Shown here: positions 1 to 10,000 of the stretch, in pieces
Position numbering within the stretch: the first letter of the stretch is position 1
Layout: the number at the start of each line of letters is the position of its first letter
Origin: SLJK01 sp964567295
Lineage (GTDB): Bacteria; Bacillota; Dethiobacteria; DTU022; UBA8154
Assembly: GCA_964567295.1 (NCBI GenBank)
Contig: CAZMLU010000013.1
Coordinates: 1-35,511, forward strand
Length of the DNA: 35,511 nt
Reading direction: 5' to 3'
Made by a program: the position numbers and the translations under genes
Notes under the pieces: generated by a model
What the model was told of the DNA's origin: nothing
The model's input: only the letters and a program-made list of their open reading frames with translations
Database searches by the model: none

Positions 1-1511
1 CTGAAAGTATCTCCGTCAATATCACTCAGGCTTACATGAAAACATGAACCTTTGCCGTTATATGAATAATGTTTGGTCGATTCGGAAGGAGGTGCAGACA
101 ATTGCGATGAGGTGCTCCCCGGGTGAGGTTTAATAGAGCGCTCCCCTATCAGCCTGCTAACCACATTTTCGTATTCCGGACCAAACCATTTCTGATCTTC
201 TTTACTCAAAGGAAGTTCCTCGGAAGCACATAAGACATGGTTAGTCATGATCTGTTCGTTTCCCAGGGAAATAACCGCCTGTTCGCTGGGTTCTTTAAAG
301 AGATAGTGCGGATTAGCCAGCAAGTAGGTATCCAGGGGATTATCATAAAGCGCCTGGATAACTATACTCTCCCTGATGGAACGTCCGGCACGACCGGCCC
401 TCTGGTGAAAAGAAGAGATGGTTCCGGGATAACCACCGATGACCACTGCATCCAGCCCTCCGATATTAACCCCCAACTCCAGGGCATTGGTAGAAGAGAT
501 GCCGGCAATCTCTCTTTCCTTAAACTTTTTTTCCAGCTTCCTTCTTTCTTCGGGAAGGTATCCTGAGCGGTAGGGGACTATTTCCGCACCGTCCGTCAGG
601 GTGTTGGCCCAAGATGCTGTTAACTCCGCTATTTTACGGCTGACGGAAAAGCAGAGGGTTTGCAGTCCATACTGGACACAGGCAGCGGTCAGATCCGCCG
701 TCTGCAGGTGCTGGGAACGCTTGGGGTTAACCGAGGTGTCCCAGAAAAGGTAAGTTTTAAGGCCACGGGAGCTTCCGTCCTTATTAACCAGATTGAACTC
801 CTTCCCGGTAAGACTTTTGGCATGTTCCTGGGGATCGGCCATGGTAGCCGAAGAGATAATAAACTGCGGATCACTCCCGTAATATTCCAGGATCCTTCTC
901 AGGCGCCGCAGCAAAAAAGCTACATTGGTGCCAAAGATTCCGCGGTACCAGTGCGCTTCGTCAATAATAATATACTGCAGATTACGGAAAAACTTGGACC
1001 ATAGTCTATGCCAGGCCAGGTACCAATGCAGCGCATGGGGGTTGCTCAATATAATCCGCGATTTATCGCGGATAGCTTTTCGAGCTGCCCTGGGGGTATC
1101 ACCGTCGTAAACAGCTGTTTTGAGGTCAGTGCCGGTTTCTTTCTCCATGTGGAGCATCTCTTTCAACTGATCATAAGAGAGGGCTTTCATGGGATAGATG
1201 AAAAGCGCCGTGGAATGGGGCTCATACAAAAGTTTCTCAAATACAGGGAGTAAAAAAGCCAGGGTTTTGCCGGAAGCAGTTGAAGTTACCAGCGCCACAT
1301 CACTGCCGGCGCGTGCCTTCTCTAATACCTCGGCCTGATGAACATAGAGCTGGATGCCCTGGTCTTCCAGGTAGCACTGGATAGGGGCTGGTAAGGGCTG
1401 CTCCAGATGAGCGTATTGAGGGGGAGCATCCTTCTTTTCCATGATCGTGGAAACTTGTTTATTTAAGTCCCGGTTGTTCTGTATAGTCTTAATTAGTTCC
1501 TGAACAGTCAT
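1..1511 (-). CDS. MrfA-like DEAD/DEAH-box helicase (C-terminus outside window)
   Basis: Superfamily 2 helicase of the YprA/MrfA (Hrq1-like) type. In Bacillus subtilis the homologue acts in DNA repair (mitomycin C damage) with the exonuclease MrfB. Reading leftward from the ATG at 1509-1511, about 503 codons are open to the window edge. Visible motifs are STASGKT (residues 77-83, Walker A), DEAH near residue 182, SAT (motif III) and QRAGRAGR (motif VI). The family is roughly 750 residues long, so about a third is missing, including the expected cysteine-rich zinc-binding DUF1998 region. An AGGTG sequence precedes the start by four bases. The gene is divergent from the UPF0251 gene. An mrfB-like gene just left of the window would strengthen the call. 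The helicase family is clear from motifs; the specific MrfA assignment is inference. Confidence 0.85.
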   Translation of the reverse strand, partial: MTVQELIKTIQNNRDLNKQVSTIMEKKDAPPQYAHLEQPLPAPIQCYLEDQGIQLYVHQAEVLEKARAGSDVALVTSTASGKTLAFLLPVFEKLLYEPHSTALFIYPMKALSYDQLKEMLHMEKETGTDLKTAVYDGDTPRAARKAIRDKSRIILSNPHALHWYLAWHRLWSKFFRNLQYIIIDEAHWYRGIFGTNVAFLLRRLRRILEYYGSDPQFIISSATMADPQEHAKSLTGKEFNLVNKDGSSRGLKTYLFWDTSVNPKRSQHLQTADLTAACVQYGLQTLCFSVSRKIAELTASWANTLTDGAEIVPYRSGYLPEERRKLEKKFKEREIAGISSTNALELGVNIGGLDAVVIGGYPGTISSFHQRAGRAGRSIRESIVIQALYDNPLDTYLLANPHYLFKEPSEQAVISLGNEQIMTNHVLCASEELPLSKEDQKWFGPEYENVVSRLIGERSIKPHPGSTSSQLSAPPSESTKHYSYNGKGSCFHVSLSDIDGDTF

Positions 1512-1565
1512 TTAGCACCTGTAATGTATACTCTCAAATTTTCCATACAAAGCATGAAGAAAGTT

Positions 1566-1594
1566 TTGTAATAAAAAGATAAATATTATACAAT
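1566..1594 (+). promoter_or_regulatory. Putative sigma-A promoter for the UPF0251 gene
   Basis: TTGTAA at 1566-1571 and TACAAT at 1589-1594 are separated by 17 bases and point to the UPF0251 gene about 110 bases downstream. The -10 matches consensus at five of six bases and the -35 at four. The surroundings are A+T-rich, so chance matches are possible. Confidence 0.4.
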
Positions 1595-1627
1595 GATAAG
1601 AGCAAATAAAATGGTCAAATCCAATTG

Positions 1628-1665
1628 TGAAACAAGGGGACGGTTCTCCTGTTGCACTTGTTTCA
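1628..1665. repeat. REP-like palindromic element
   Basis: A 9-bp perfect inverted repeat (TGAAACAAG at 1628-1636, CTTGTTTCA at 1657-1665) encloses the core GGGGACGGTTCTC. This combination resembles short dispersed REP-type repeats, recognised by RAYT/IS200-like transposases, that carry a GGGGACGGTTCTC core. It lies in the gap between two divergent genes and would fall in the 5' leader of the UPF0251 gene. No second copy was seen in this window, so repeat status rests on resemblance. Confidence 0.6.
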
Positions 1666-1702
1666 TCTTTTGCTACTTTTTGAGGAAAGGAATGGAAATA
1701 GA

Positions 1703-2128
1703 ATGCCCAGAAAACCAATAAGCCGAAAAGTCGCCCTGCTTCCCCACCAGACCTATTTCAAGCCTGCGGGAATCCCCCTTAGGCATCTGGAAGAAGAAGT
1801 TATAAGGGTGGAGGAGTTGGAAGCAATACGCTTAAAAGATCTGGAGGGACTGGAGCAAGAAGCCTGTGCAAAACAAATGGGCATCTCCAGGGCAACCTTT
1901 TTTCGCATCATAAGCTCGGCACGAAGTGCCCTGGCCAGAGCCTTGATCGAAGGAAAGGCCATCCGCATTGAGGGTGGAAACTACAATTTCAGCCCGGGGA
2001 ATGAAGCCTGCAGCCACTGCGGGTTTTCTGCGGGCAACCTCCAAGAAAAAAAAGGACAAACGGACGAAGATAAAGGACCCTCCGCAGCGAAAGAGATAAG
2101 CTGCCCGCGCTGCGGAGAAGAAGCCTGA
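1703..2128 (+). CDS. UPF0251 (DUF134) family putative DNA-binding protein
   Basis: A 141-residue member of the UPF0251/DUF134 family, presumed helix-turn-helix regulators whose targets are mostly unknown. The conserved MPRKP start, the EAIRLKDLEGL segment (residues 40-50) and the HTH-like region (about 51-85, with GISRATFFRII) are visible, followed by the family's IEGGNY box. The C-terminus carries two CxxC pairs (Cys103/106 and Cys134/137) that could form a split zinc ribbon. I chose ATG 1703 because the family begins MPR and an AGGAAAGG sequence lies upstream; a longer reading from a TTG at 1652 starts inside the REP-like repeat. It is the only plus-strand gene in the window and converges on the radical SAM gene with a 13-base gap. 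Target and ligand cannot be read from the sequence. Confidence 0.85.
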   Translation: MPRKPISRKVALLPHQTYFKPAGIPLRHLEEEVIRVEELEAIRLKDLEGLEQEACAKQMGISRATFFRIISSARSALARALIEGKAIRIEGGNYNFSPGNEACSHCGFSAGNLQEKKGQTDEDKGPSAAKEISCPRCGEEA

Positions 2129-2141
2129 ACAGGAAATTCTT

Positions 2142-3065
2142 TTATAACGCCCGCAGGTATTCGGGGCGCAGGTGACGTGTATCTTTTGTGCGAAGTACGC
2201 TTCGCAGGGATTCCAGGAGTTTTTCTTTATCCTGCGGCAGAGTTCCCTTTAACGGAAGATAATTTGAAGCATGGTTGCAGCGGAAAACGCAGTTGCTCAG
2301 TTCCAAGGGCTCCAACATCATTTCTATCTCAGCCAGCATCTCCCAAGGTTCCGGCATTTCAAATTCTCCCTTTTCGATTTTTCTGGCAATCGTTGTCCCT
2401 TCAGGAACCATCAGCGTCAGCAGTCCCAGGTATTCCGGGTCTATTTCGTTAAGCAAAGCAGCAGTATCTATGGCGTGGTCGGCCATTTTTTCCCTTCCTC
2501 CGATGCCGTTAATAACTGTCACGGACAGGATTAGGCCGGCCTGGCGAGCTTTTTTGCCGGAGTCGATAATCTCCTGCCGGGTAGCTCCTTTGCGCATCCA
2601 CTCCAACAGCTCTTCGTTACCGCTTTCTACCCCCAAATAAACTATGGTGAGTCCGGCTTCTTTTAGGCTGGTAAGCTCCTCCAGATCTTTTTCCAAGATG
2701 TCATGGGGGGTGGCATAGATACCCACACGTTCCAGCTGTGGAAAGGTGTTATAAAGTTTCTCCAGTATTTTTAAAAGCTTATCAGTTTTCATGACCAGGG
2801 CATCACCATCGGCCAAGAACACCCTCTCTACACCACGGTAGTGGGCAGCCGTCTCATCAATGTCCGCGAATATATCCTCCAGTTCCCTTTCCCTGAATTT
2901 TTTATCCAAATAAGAAACGCAAAAGATGCACTGGTTGTGTGAACATCCCAGGGTCACCTGTATGATCAGGCTTTTTGCTTCACTGGGGGGACGATAAACC
3001 GCTCCTTCATATCTCATATTTTCTGCCAGCCAGAGGTTCTGAACAGGCTGGCTTTCACCTCCCAT
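2142..3065 (-). CDS. Radical SAM protein of unknown function (CX4CX2C type)
   Basis: A 307-residue radical SAM enzyme with an Elp3/MiaB-like barrel. The cluster motif GCSHNQCIFC gives Cys41, Cys46 and Cys49, that is CX4CX2C instead of the usual CX3CX2C. I recall related clostridial and deltaproteobacterial proteins with GCSHN-C-FC, annotated only as radical SAM. Further barrel elements are FLADGDAL (about 102-109) and YLGVESGNEELL. The conserved-looking C-terminal NHASNYLPLKG segment may bind substrate. The substrate is unknown. The ATG at 3063-3065 lacks a good ribosome site; an internal ATG at residue 17 (3017) is an alternative. It is transcribed away from addA with its own promoter-like sequence and converges with the UPF0251 gene. 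Confidence 0.8.
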   Translation of the reverse strand: MGGESQPVQNLWLAENMRYEGAVYRPPSEAKSLIIQVTLGCSHNQCIFCVSYLDKKFRERELEDIFADIDETAAHYRGVERVFLADGDALVMKTDKLLKILEKLYNTFPQLERVGIYATPHDILEKDLEELTSLKEAGLTIVYLGVESGNEELLEWMRKGATRQEIIDSGKKARQAGLILSVTVINGIGGREKMADHAIDTAALLNEIDPEYLGLLTLMVPEGTTIARKIEKGEFEMPEPWEMLAEIEMMLEPLELSNCVFRCNHASNYLPLKGTLPQDKEKLLESLRSVLRTKDTRHLRPEYLRAL

Positions 3066-3095
3066 ATCTCAAAAATATCTTTATTTATATTTTAT

Positions 3096-3104
3096 ATTAT
3101 AACA
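3096..3104 (-). promoter_or_regulatory. Extended -10 promoter for the radical SAM gene
   Basis: On the minus strand this reads TGTTATAAT, a perfect TG-n-TATAAT extended -10 element, 31 bases upstream of the chosen start. There is no good -35 at the proper distance, as is common for extended -10 promoters. It suggests that the gene can be transcribed independently of addA. Confidence 0.5.
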
Positions 3105-3172
3105 TGAAGATTCCTCTCCTATCTATAGAACAGAGGTGTGTATGTTATGGAATTGGCTTGCAAGAGAGCCCA

Positions 3173-6100
3173 TTAGAAAGTTTTCTCCATACGCAGGATC
3201 AGGTTTCCATGGAAAAAATAGAGATATTTTTCCTTTACCTTTTCACCCAGTATCCTTTCTGCCGCTAATTCATAGTAGCCAAGCTGGGTAGCAAAACGTT
3301 TCTTTAGCTCCTCTTCCTCTATCCCCGAAATGTTATCGGTTTTGTAGTCCAGCAGTACCAGGCCGTCTTCTTCTTTTATGATGCAGTCGATTACCCCCTG
3401 CAAGATCACCTGCTCCTCTGCCATAGGTATGGCCAAAGTAAAGGGAGTCTCCCGCAGCACTTCTTGCGCGCTGTACATTCGCTGCCCCAGGGTTGAGGAA
3501 AGAAAGGCAAAGATCTTTTTTTCGTTGACCGTTTCCTGCTCTATCGGGGTGAGCAGTTCTTTTTGCAGCATTTCACGGAGCTGTTCGCCCACATTTTCCT
3601 CTTCAAGAGGAAAATCAAGTTTTAGGTGCTGCATCACGGTATGGTAGGCCATACCTTTTTCTGTGAAAGTAAGAGCTTCTTTTCTCAGAAAGCGGGGACG
3701 CTGCTGAAGAGAACCGCTGTAAGCACTGTGGAGACTTGGTTCCAACCCCTCTTCCCCTTTCAGCCCCAAGGAAAGCATACGGCTCAGCTCCGAGACAGAG
3801 AACTTGGCAAAGCTGTTAACGGCCTCCTGGTAAGGGTAGCTCCAGTTAAGGCGCCTCTCGATCTCTTTTTTCCCTTTTTCTTCCACCGGCAAGGGTTCCA
3901 ATTCCTTGATATACTTTTTCCACTCAGCGGAGAGGCCAACGTTAATGCTGTCTTCGCAAGCTCTATCTTCGACGTCAAGTTCCTCAGCAGCCGCTTTATA
4001 GGTTGTATTGCTATCTTCGGCATCGCTCTTGCCCTTTTTCAAGTCCCCGGGACTTATTATATCTATTTCCCAGGAGGACTGTTCTGCTTTTCGGCCTTCT
4101 AAGCCGTTACTTGTCAGGTCGAGTTCGAGCTTTTTAGCTACATCGGCGGCCTTTCGCAAGGTTTTCCCGTGGGGATGGCTCATCAGGGGTGGGCCTATCC
4201 AGTCGAGGAAACTGTTGGCCTTGGCCCTGTAGTAAGAGGGAAGAAGTCTTTCTTTTTTCCCGGCCACTTCTGCCCACCTGCCGGCGTCCCTAGAAATATC
4301 ACGAGTTGAAGCTACCAAGAAAAGTTTTTCTTCTGCCCGGGTCATAGCTACATAGAGAATGCGCATCTCTTCCGCCAGGAGCTCCAAACGAAGGCGACGC
4401 CTGATGGCCAGCCAGGGCAGGGTGGGATAAGTGATCCTGTTTTCGGTATCTATATAGCGGGGGCCGAAGCCCATTTGCTTATGCAGCAGAAAATTCCCTC
4501 TCAAGTCACGAAGGTTGAAACGCTTGTGCAGACCTGCCATGAATACCACCGGGAATTCCAGGCCTTTGCTTTTGTGGATAGTCATGATTCGCACCACGTC
4601 TTCCGACTCGCTCAAGGAACGGGCTTCTCCCAAATCACCACCTTTTTTGCGTATCCTTTCCAAGAATTTTAAAAATCGGAAAAGACCTCTAAAGGTAGAC
4701 TCTTCGTAGCGCCGGGCGCGGTCGTAAAGGGCACGCAGATTGGCCTGCCTCTGCGCGCCGCCGGGCATCCCCCCTACAAAATCGTAATATCCGCTTTCAC
4801 GGTAGACCTGCCAGATGAGCTCCGCCAGGGAGCCCTTGCGGGATAGTTCTCGCCAGGAATCTAACTGCTCCTGGAAGCAGAGAAGTTTCTGCCCAAGGGC
4901 ATTCTCCACTTCAAAGACTTGGGGAAAATTTCGGCAGTATTGCTGCACGGCCTCGTAGTAGCTTTTAGAGGGGGCTTCCAGGCGAACAGCGGAGAGCTGG
5001 TCGGCATTCAGCCCTACCAGGGGAGAGCGCAGCACCGCGGCCAGGGGAATATCCTGGAGTGGGTTATCGATAATATGCAAAAGAGAAAGCATGACCTCGA
5101 TCTCGGTGGCGTTAAAGTAGCCCGTGTCCAACTCCACGTATACTGGTATTCCTGCTGCCTGCAGCTCTTCCATGATAGCCGGGGCCCAGTTTTTGGAGCT
5201 GCGCAGGAGGATGACTATGTCTCGGTAGGAGGCTGGCCTCATCTTTCCGGTATCACGGTCGTAGAGCTGAAGGCCACCCCCTTCCGCTTTGCACTTTTCT
5301 CCTCCCAAGAGCTCTTTTATACGCTTGGCGATAAACCTGCCCTCCAATGCAGCATTCTCCAGTTCCTCGTCTTCATCTAGCTCGGCGGACTCTGTTTGCA
5401 AGTCTTTCCCGTAGTCGGGGTTTTCTTCTGGCTCCGTATAATTATCATGTTTTGCTGTTTTTTCTCCTTCCCTACTAATGTCGCTGCTCTTTTCCGAAGC
5501 TGCATATCCCTCGCGGGAAATGAGCGCTACCTCGATGGAAGAGTTAAGCGGGGGATAAGAAGCTCCGCAGCGGAGATAGTCTCGGTCGTTATAGTTTACC
5601 TCCCCTACTTCTTTGTCCATGAACTGGCTAAAAAGATAGTTGATCCCGTTCAAAACCTGTTCCCTGCTGCGGAAATTTTCGGTAAGCTCGATGCCTTTTC
5701 CCCTGTCCGGGTTAGCCGAAAATTCAGCTTGCTTCTCCAAAAAAAGTTCCGGTTCGGCCTGGCGGAAGCGGTAAATGCTCTGCCGTACATCTCCTACCAG
5801 GAATTGGTTCCCTTCAGGGGCGGGGCGAGAAACCAATTTTAAGATAGCCTCCTGTACCCTATTGATATCCTGATATTCGTCTACCAAGACTTCTTCGTAG
5901 TTTCTGCGGCACTCCAGAGCCGCCTCTGAGGGGATGATTTCTTTCCCGGAGGCATGGGGTTGGCAAAGGATCTGCAGCGCGTAGTGTTCCAGATCGGAAA
6001 AATCTGCTGAGCCTCTTTCTTTCTTCAAGTTATTGTAGCGTGCTCCGAATTCCTTTACCAGGTCCACCAATTCTTCCAGGAGGGGGAAAAGGGCGTCCAG

Positions 6101-7093
6101 TTCTTGCAACTGCTCCTGCAGCGGGCGCCCGGAGATCTCGCTGCGCAGACGGGAAAGGTCTTTTTTACAGCTGTCCCTTAGGGAAACGACTCTATTCCTC
6201 AGCTCTTCATCATACTGCTGGCCGCTGCAGCGTTTGAGCCGTTCAAAAGTAATAAAGTGTAAAGATGAAACCATTTCTTCCCAGGATTTATCGCAGGCCG
6301 AAAGGGCCCTTTGGAGGAGCTCTTTTTCCTGTTTCAGGTTGACGTGGTAGGGCTCCGGGCCTCCCGGTTTAGAGGCAAGCTCCAGCGCTTCGTCCAAACG
6401 GCCATCCATACTCTCCAGCTCCTGCCGGCAAATATCTAGCAAGAAGCTCCACCAGCTTTCCTGTTCAGAATCACGGTTAAAAGAAGAAAATTCATGTAAC
6501 ATTTCGTCCAATCTCAGCTCCGGCCAAAGGTGCCCCCGGGACATGGTATAGACGCGCAGCAGCAGATCCTGCAAGGGCTCGTCTCCCTTTTCGCTACTGT
6601 AACAATCTACCAGTTTATAAAAGGGGCTGCGAGGTTCGTTATTTTGATAGCGCTCCTCCAGCAACTCCTCCATGATCTCTGCCTGCAGCAGCTGAGCTTC
6701 TGTTTCATCCAGCATTCGAAAGGCTGGGTCCAGGTTGCGTAGGTAATAATATCTTTTTATGAGATCCAGGCAGAAGGAATGCACCGTGCTGATAGTGGCG
6801 CGGTTGAGAAGCAGAAATTGGCGACGCAAGTGGGCGCTATAGGCCTCTTCGCTTAGGGCTTCCTCCAGGGCCGCCCCAATGCGCTGTTTCATCTCCGAAG
6901 CAGCAGCCTTGGTGAAAGTTACCACCAGCATACGGTCAATATCCAAGGGATGGTTCCGGTCCTTAACACGCTGCAGGATACGGTGCACCAGAACCCTGGT
7001 CTTTCCCGAGCCTGCCCCTGCCGTTACCAGGAAATCCTTTTCGCGGCCGGTTATCGCTTCCCACTGTTTTTCGGTCCAGTTGCCACCTAACAT
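3173..7093 (-). CDS. addA: AddA, helicase-nuclease subunit
   Basis: Large subunit of the AddAB helicase-nuclease, which resects DNA double-strand ends for RecA loading. It has 1306 residues against about 1230 in B. subtilis. UvrD-type helicase motifs in order: AGAGSGKT (residues 25-32), DEYQD (Walker B), QSIYRFRQ, TIHKSKGLEFPVVF, and YVAMTRAEEKL (motif VI). The RecB-family nuclease motif LLDYKTD is at residues 1247-1253, close to the C-terminus. The extra length lies largely in two hydrophilic segments (about 524-585 and 985-1060). The start overlaps the addB stop by seven bases, and GGAGGGG inside addB serves as ribosome site, so translation is probably coupled. It is the last gene of the alaS-to-addA unit; no clear terminator follows. 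Confidence 0.97.
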   Translation of the reverse strand: MLGGNWTEKQWEAITGREKDFLVTAGAGSGKTRVLVHRILQRVKDRNHPLDIDRMLVVTFTKAAASEMKQRIGAALEEALSEEAYSAHLRRQFLLLNRATISTVHSFCLDLIKRYYYLRNLDPAFRMLDETEAQLLQAEIMEELLEERYQNNEPRSPFYKLVDCYSSEKGDEPLQDLLLRVYTMSRGHLWPELRLDEMLHEFSSFNRDSEQESWWSFLLDICRQELESMDGRLDEALELASKPGGPEPYHVNLKQEKELLQRALSACDKSWEEMVSSLHFITFERLKRCSGQQYDEELRNRVVSLRDSCKKDLSRLRSEISGRPLQEQLQELDALFPLLEELVDLVKEFGARYNNLKKERGSADFSDLEHYALQILCQPHASGKEIIPSEAALECRRNYEEVLVDEYQDINRVQEAILKLVSRPAPEGNQFLVGDVRQSIYRFRQAEPELFLEKQAEFSANPDRGKGIELTENFRSREQVLNGINYLFSQFMDKEVGEVNYNDRDYLRCGASYPPLNSSIEVALISREGYAASEKSSDISREGEKTAKHDNYTEPEENPDYGKDLQTESAELDEDEELENAALEGRFIAKRIKELLGGEKCKAEGGGLQLYDRDTGKMRPASYRDIVILLRSSKNWAPAIMEELQAAGIPVYVELDTGYFNATEIEVMLSLLHIIDNPLQDIPLAAVLRSPLVGLNADQLSAVRLEAPSKSYYEAVQQYCRNFPQVFEVENALGQKLLCFQEQLDSWRELSRKGSLAELIWQVYRESGYYDFVGGMPGGAQRQANLRALYDRARRYEESTFRGLFRFLKFLERIRKKGGDLGEARSLSESEDVVRIMTIHKSKGLEFPVVFMAGLHKRFNLRDLRGNFLLHKQMGFGPRYIDTENRITYPTLPWLAIRRRLRLELLAEEMRILYVAMTRAEEKLFLVASTRDISRDAGRWAEVAGKKERLLPSYYRAKANSFLDWIGPPLMSHPHGKTLRKAADVAKKLELDLTSNGLEGRKAEQSSWEIDIISPGDLKKGKSDAEDSNTTYKAAAEELDVEDRACEDSINVGLSAEWKKYIKELEPLPVEEKGKKEIERRLNWSYPYQEAVNSFAKFSVSELSRMLSLGLKGEEGLEPSLHSAYSGSLQQRPRFLRKEALTFTEKGMAYHTVMQHLKLDFPLEEENVGEQLREMLQKELLTPIEQETVNEKKIFAFLSSTLGQRMYSAQEVLRETPFTLAIPMAEEQVILQGVIDCIIKEEDGLVLLDYKTDNISGIEEEELKKRFATQLGYYELAAERILGEKVKEKYLYFFHGNLILRMEKTF

Positions 7094-10000
7094 TCCTGCC
7101 CCTCCTCTCCGTTAAGATACCTTTCTTTATCGTCTTGACACCCTGGACATTCTTCAAAAAGGGTCGCTTCTATCCAGGACCACAGTTGTTTTTCGTCCGC
7201 TCCTTGTAAATAGCGGAAGCTGTTCCCTTCCAGAAGGGGATCAAACTGGCAGGCAGGCTTGTAGGGGCAGTAAGTACAGGGTTTCTTTCCTCCCAGGCGG
7301 TAAGGAGAAATATCCACGTGACCGGATACTATGCCGGTGGCTATCTCTTGGGTTATCTTTCGCACGTAGTTTCGCAGCTGTTCAAACTGCCGGAGTGACA
7401 GGGTGGACGATTTCTCGTAAATCTCGTCATTATTTTTGAGGCCGATAGGGATTATGGAAGAGTAGCCTTTTTCCAGGGAACCGTCCATGAGACGTGCCAC
7501 CCGGGAATCATGAACGACCCTGCCCTTGAGCTTATAGCTTTTAAGGACCTTCTCCTCTATCTCTTCCGGGGTTAGAGTTTTCGAGGAACTGAGGAAAGGG
7601 CTGTAGAGGCGGAAGTAAAAAACTCCCGCCGGCATCACTCCTTGTTGCAGCCACTCCCAAGACCAGGTCAGGATTACATCCAGGTAGGCCATAACCTGTA
7701 GCGAAATACCGTAGAAGACCTCTCTGAGATCCAGTTCACTTCCTCCGGATTTGTAGTCAATAATACGTATAAAGGCATTTCCCTTTTCGTCACGGGCCAG
7801 ATCAACGCGGTCGATTCTTCCTTCCAGATTGATGCTATAACCGTCAGAAAGGGTAAAAGAGATGGCGGGCATTTCGCCCTTTTCTCCAAAGGCCACCTCT
7901 ACTCCCACCGGTTTGAAGCTGCCGCGACGGGCGTGTTCCCCCAGAACATGAACTGCCCGACCTACAGTGCGCTTGATCTTTTCGGCCAAATAACGATAGC
8001 GCCCGCTGCTAAGCAGTATCTCTTCCTGTAGATAAGGAATTAGCTTCTCCACCTCTTTTGCGGCCAAGCTGTAGGATTGCTCCCGGTCCAGCTCCGCCCA
8101 ATCCTTTTCCCAATCTTCCAGAGTGAGGGCAATGTTGCGCAATGAGGCTTGGAAGAAGCGCCCCAAATCTGGAGTTTCCAAGTTATAGAGCTGACGTTCC
8201 TTTAGACCAAGCCCGTAAGAAGCAAAATGGGAAAAAGGGCAGGCCTTGTATTTTTCAAGCCGAGAAACACTGGTTTTCAAATTACTGCCGTAAAGATTTT
8301 TGCTCAGAGATTTATCGAGGGGCTTTTCCGTGTTGCTGTAAAAAATACTTTGTAAGAGCCTTTTGCAGTAGGGATGCCACTCTTTCTGCTTTGCGTACCA
8401 ATTATAGATCTCCCACCAGAGCGGGTGTATCTCGAATTTTTGTTGCCGGCGGTTCAGCTGTAAAAGTAAGTGGGAAAAAGTTTTCTCCGGGCGGGTGACA
8501 AAGGGCAGGACCAGATCCGCTTCCCTTGCCTGCAAGGCTTCTTCGGCCTGCTCCGCATCCCCTCCTCCATATTCTTCAAAAAGATGGTTGCTGTAGGAAG
8601 AGAAACCACGTGCGGCAGTTAATGTCAGGGGCTCTACCTCTGCAACCTCTTCCTGCAAGAAGGGAAAAAGCTCCTTTATGCGGGCTATCAACAGGGAAGG
8701 GGCCAAGGTGGCCCCTTCCTCGTCTGTCAGAGCATAGCTGAGGCGTAGTTCATCGGAGGCACGTGTCAGGGCCATGTAGATCAGGAACTGCTCATCCAAG
8801 AGCTGGCGGCGGCTACCAGGCGGAATATCCAGTCCCCAACCCTGCAGCCTCTCCCGCTCCTCCTCGGAGAATATTTCGTCCTCACCGGGGCGGGAGGGTA
8901 TGAGCCCTTCGTTTACCCCCAGAATAAAAGAACATTTCACACTGCTGGAACGGGTGCGTTCCATGCTGCCGATAAGAACCTGGTCCAGGGAAGGGGGGAC
9001 CAGGCTAAAGTAGAGATTGTCCAGGCCTGCTTCCAGAAGGCGTCCGAAAAGCTCTTCTGTCACAACTTCTTCCCCCAAGATCTCCACTAACTGGTCCAAC
9101 AACTCCAGCAAACCCTCGTAAACCTGGCCGTGTTCCCGAGCTTCCTGCAAAAGACCTTTGTCTGCGGCCTCCTTTATCCAACCTTCCAGGTGGTGTTGCA
9201 CCTCTACCTCCTGTAACAGCTTGTAGAGAGCCTGGCATTTGTCTTTTACGCTAGACAGGCCTTTGATTTCCTTGTGAAATTTTATTAAGGGGGCAGTGAC
9301 CCGTCTCCTAATGGTGTTTATCTGTTTCAAATATTGTTTTTCACGCGTAGTCATTTCGCCGGAAGAGAGCTCTTCTTTCTCGCTATCCAGAAGATCCTTT
9401 TTCCTAAATTGCCAGGATTCTTCCTGGAGCCATCTTTCTCCCTGGATACCGAAGGCAAGAACGTAGTTTTCCAGCTGGTCCACCCTCTCTCTCCACTTCT
9501 TGATCCCGGCAAGGGGGAGTGGAAAGTCGGTTTTCAGACTACGGAAAACGTCCTCATAGCGCCACCTGCGGGTGACCACTTCCAGGGCAGAACGCACAAA
9601 TTCAATCAGGGAGTGATTCCTTGCCGGCCGCTCCAGATCCAGGAAGTACGGAATTTGGTGATCGGTTAAGACAGATGCAATTAGAGGGCGATACTGCTCC
9701 AGGTCACCTGTTATAACGGCAATGTCACGCCAGCGGTAGCCATGATCGCGAACAAGAACAAGGATTTCCCTGGCCATGGATTCCACTTCACCCCGTCGGT
9801 TTGGCGAAGAAACCAGGCGCAGAGGAGATCTACCGGAGAAAAGACCATAATCGGTTGATAAACTGTCCTCCCTACCAAAAGTATAAGGGTGTGAAAATGT
9901 TTGCGTGGGGTAGCGGTGCAGGTTTTGCTCCAGGAAATTCAGGGCATGGTTAGTTCCGAAGGGTGCTTGCTCGGGGGAGGAAAGTATCTTTGTTTTCAGC

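Noticed and set aside
3626..5842. Several plus-strand open frames of about 150 codons
   Set aside because: They are antisense to addA, which is intact with all motifs. They reflect codon bias in the opposite strand.
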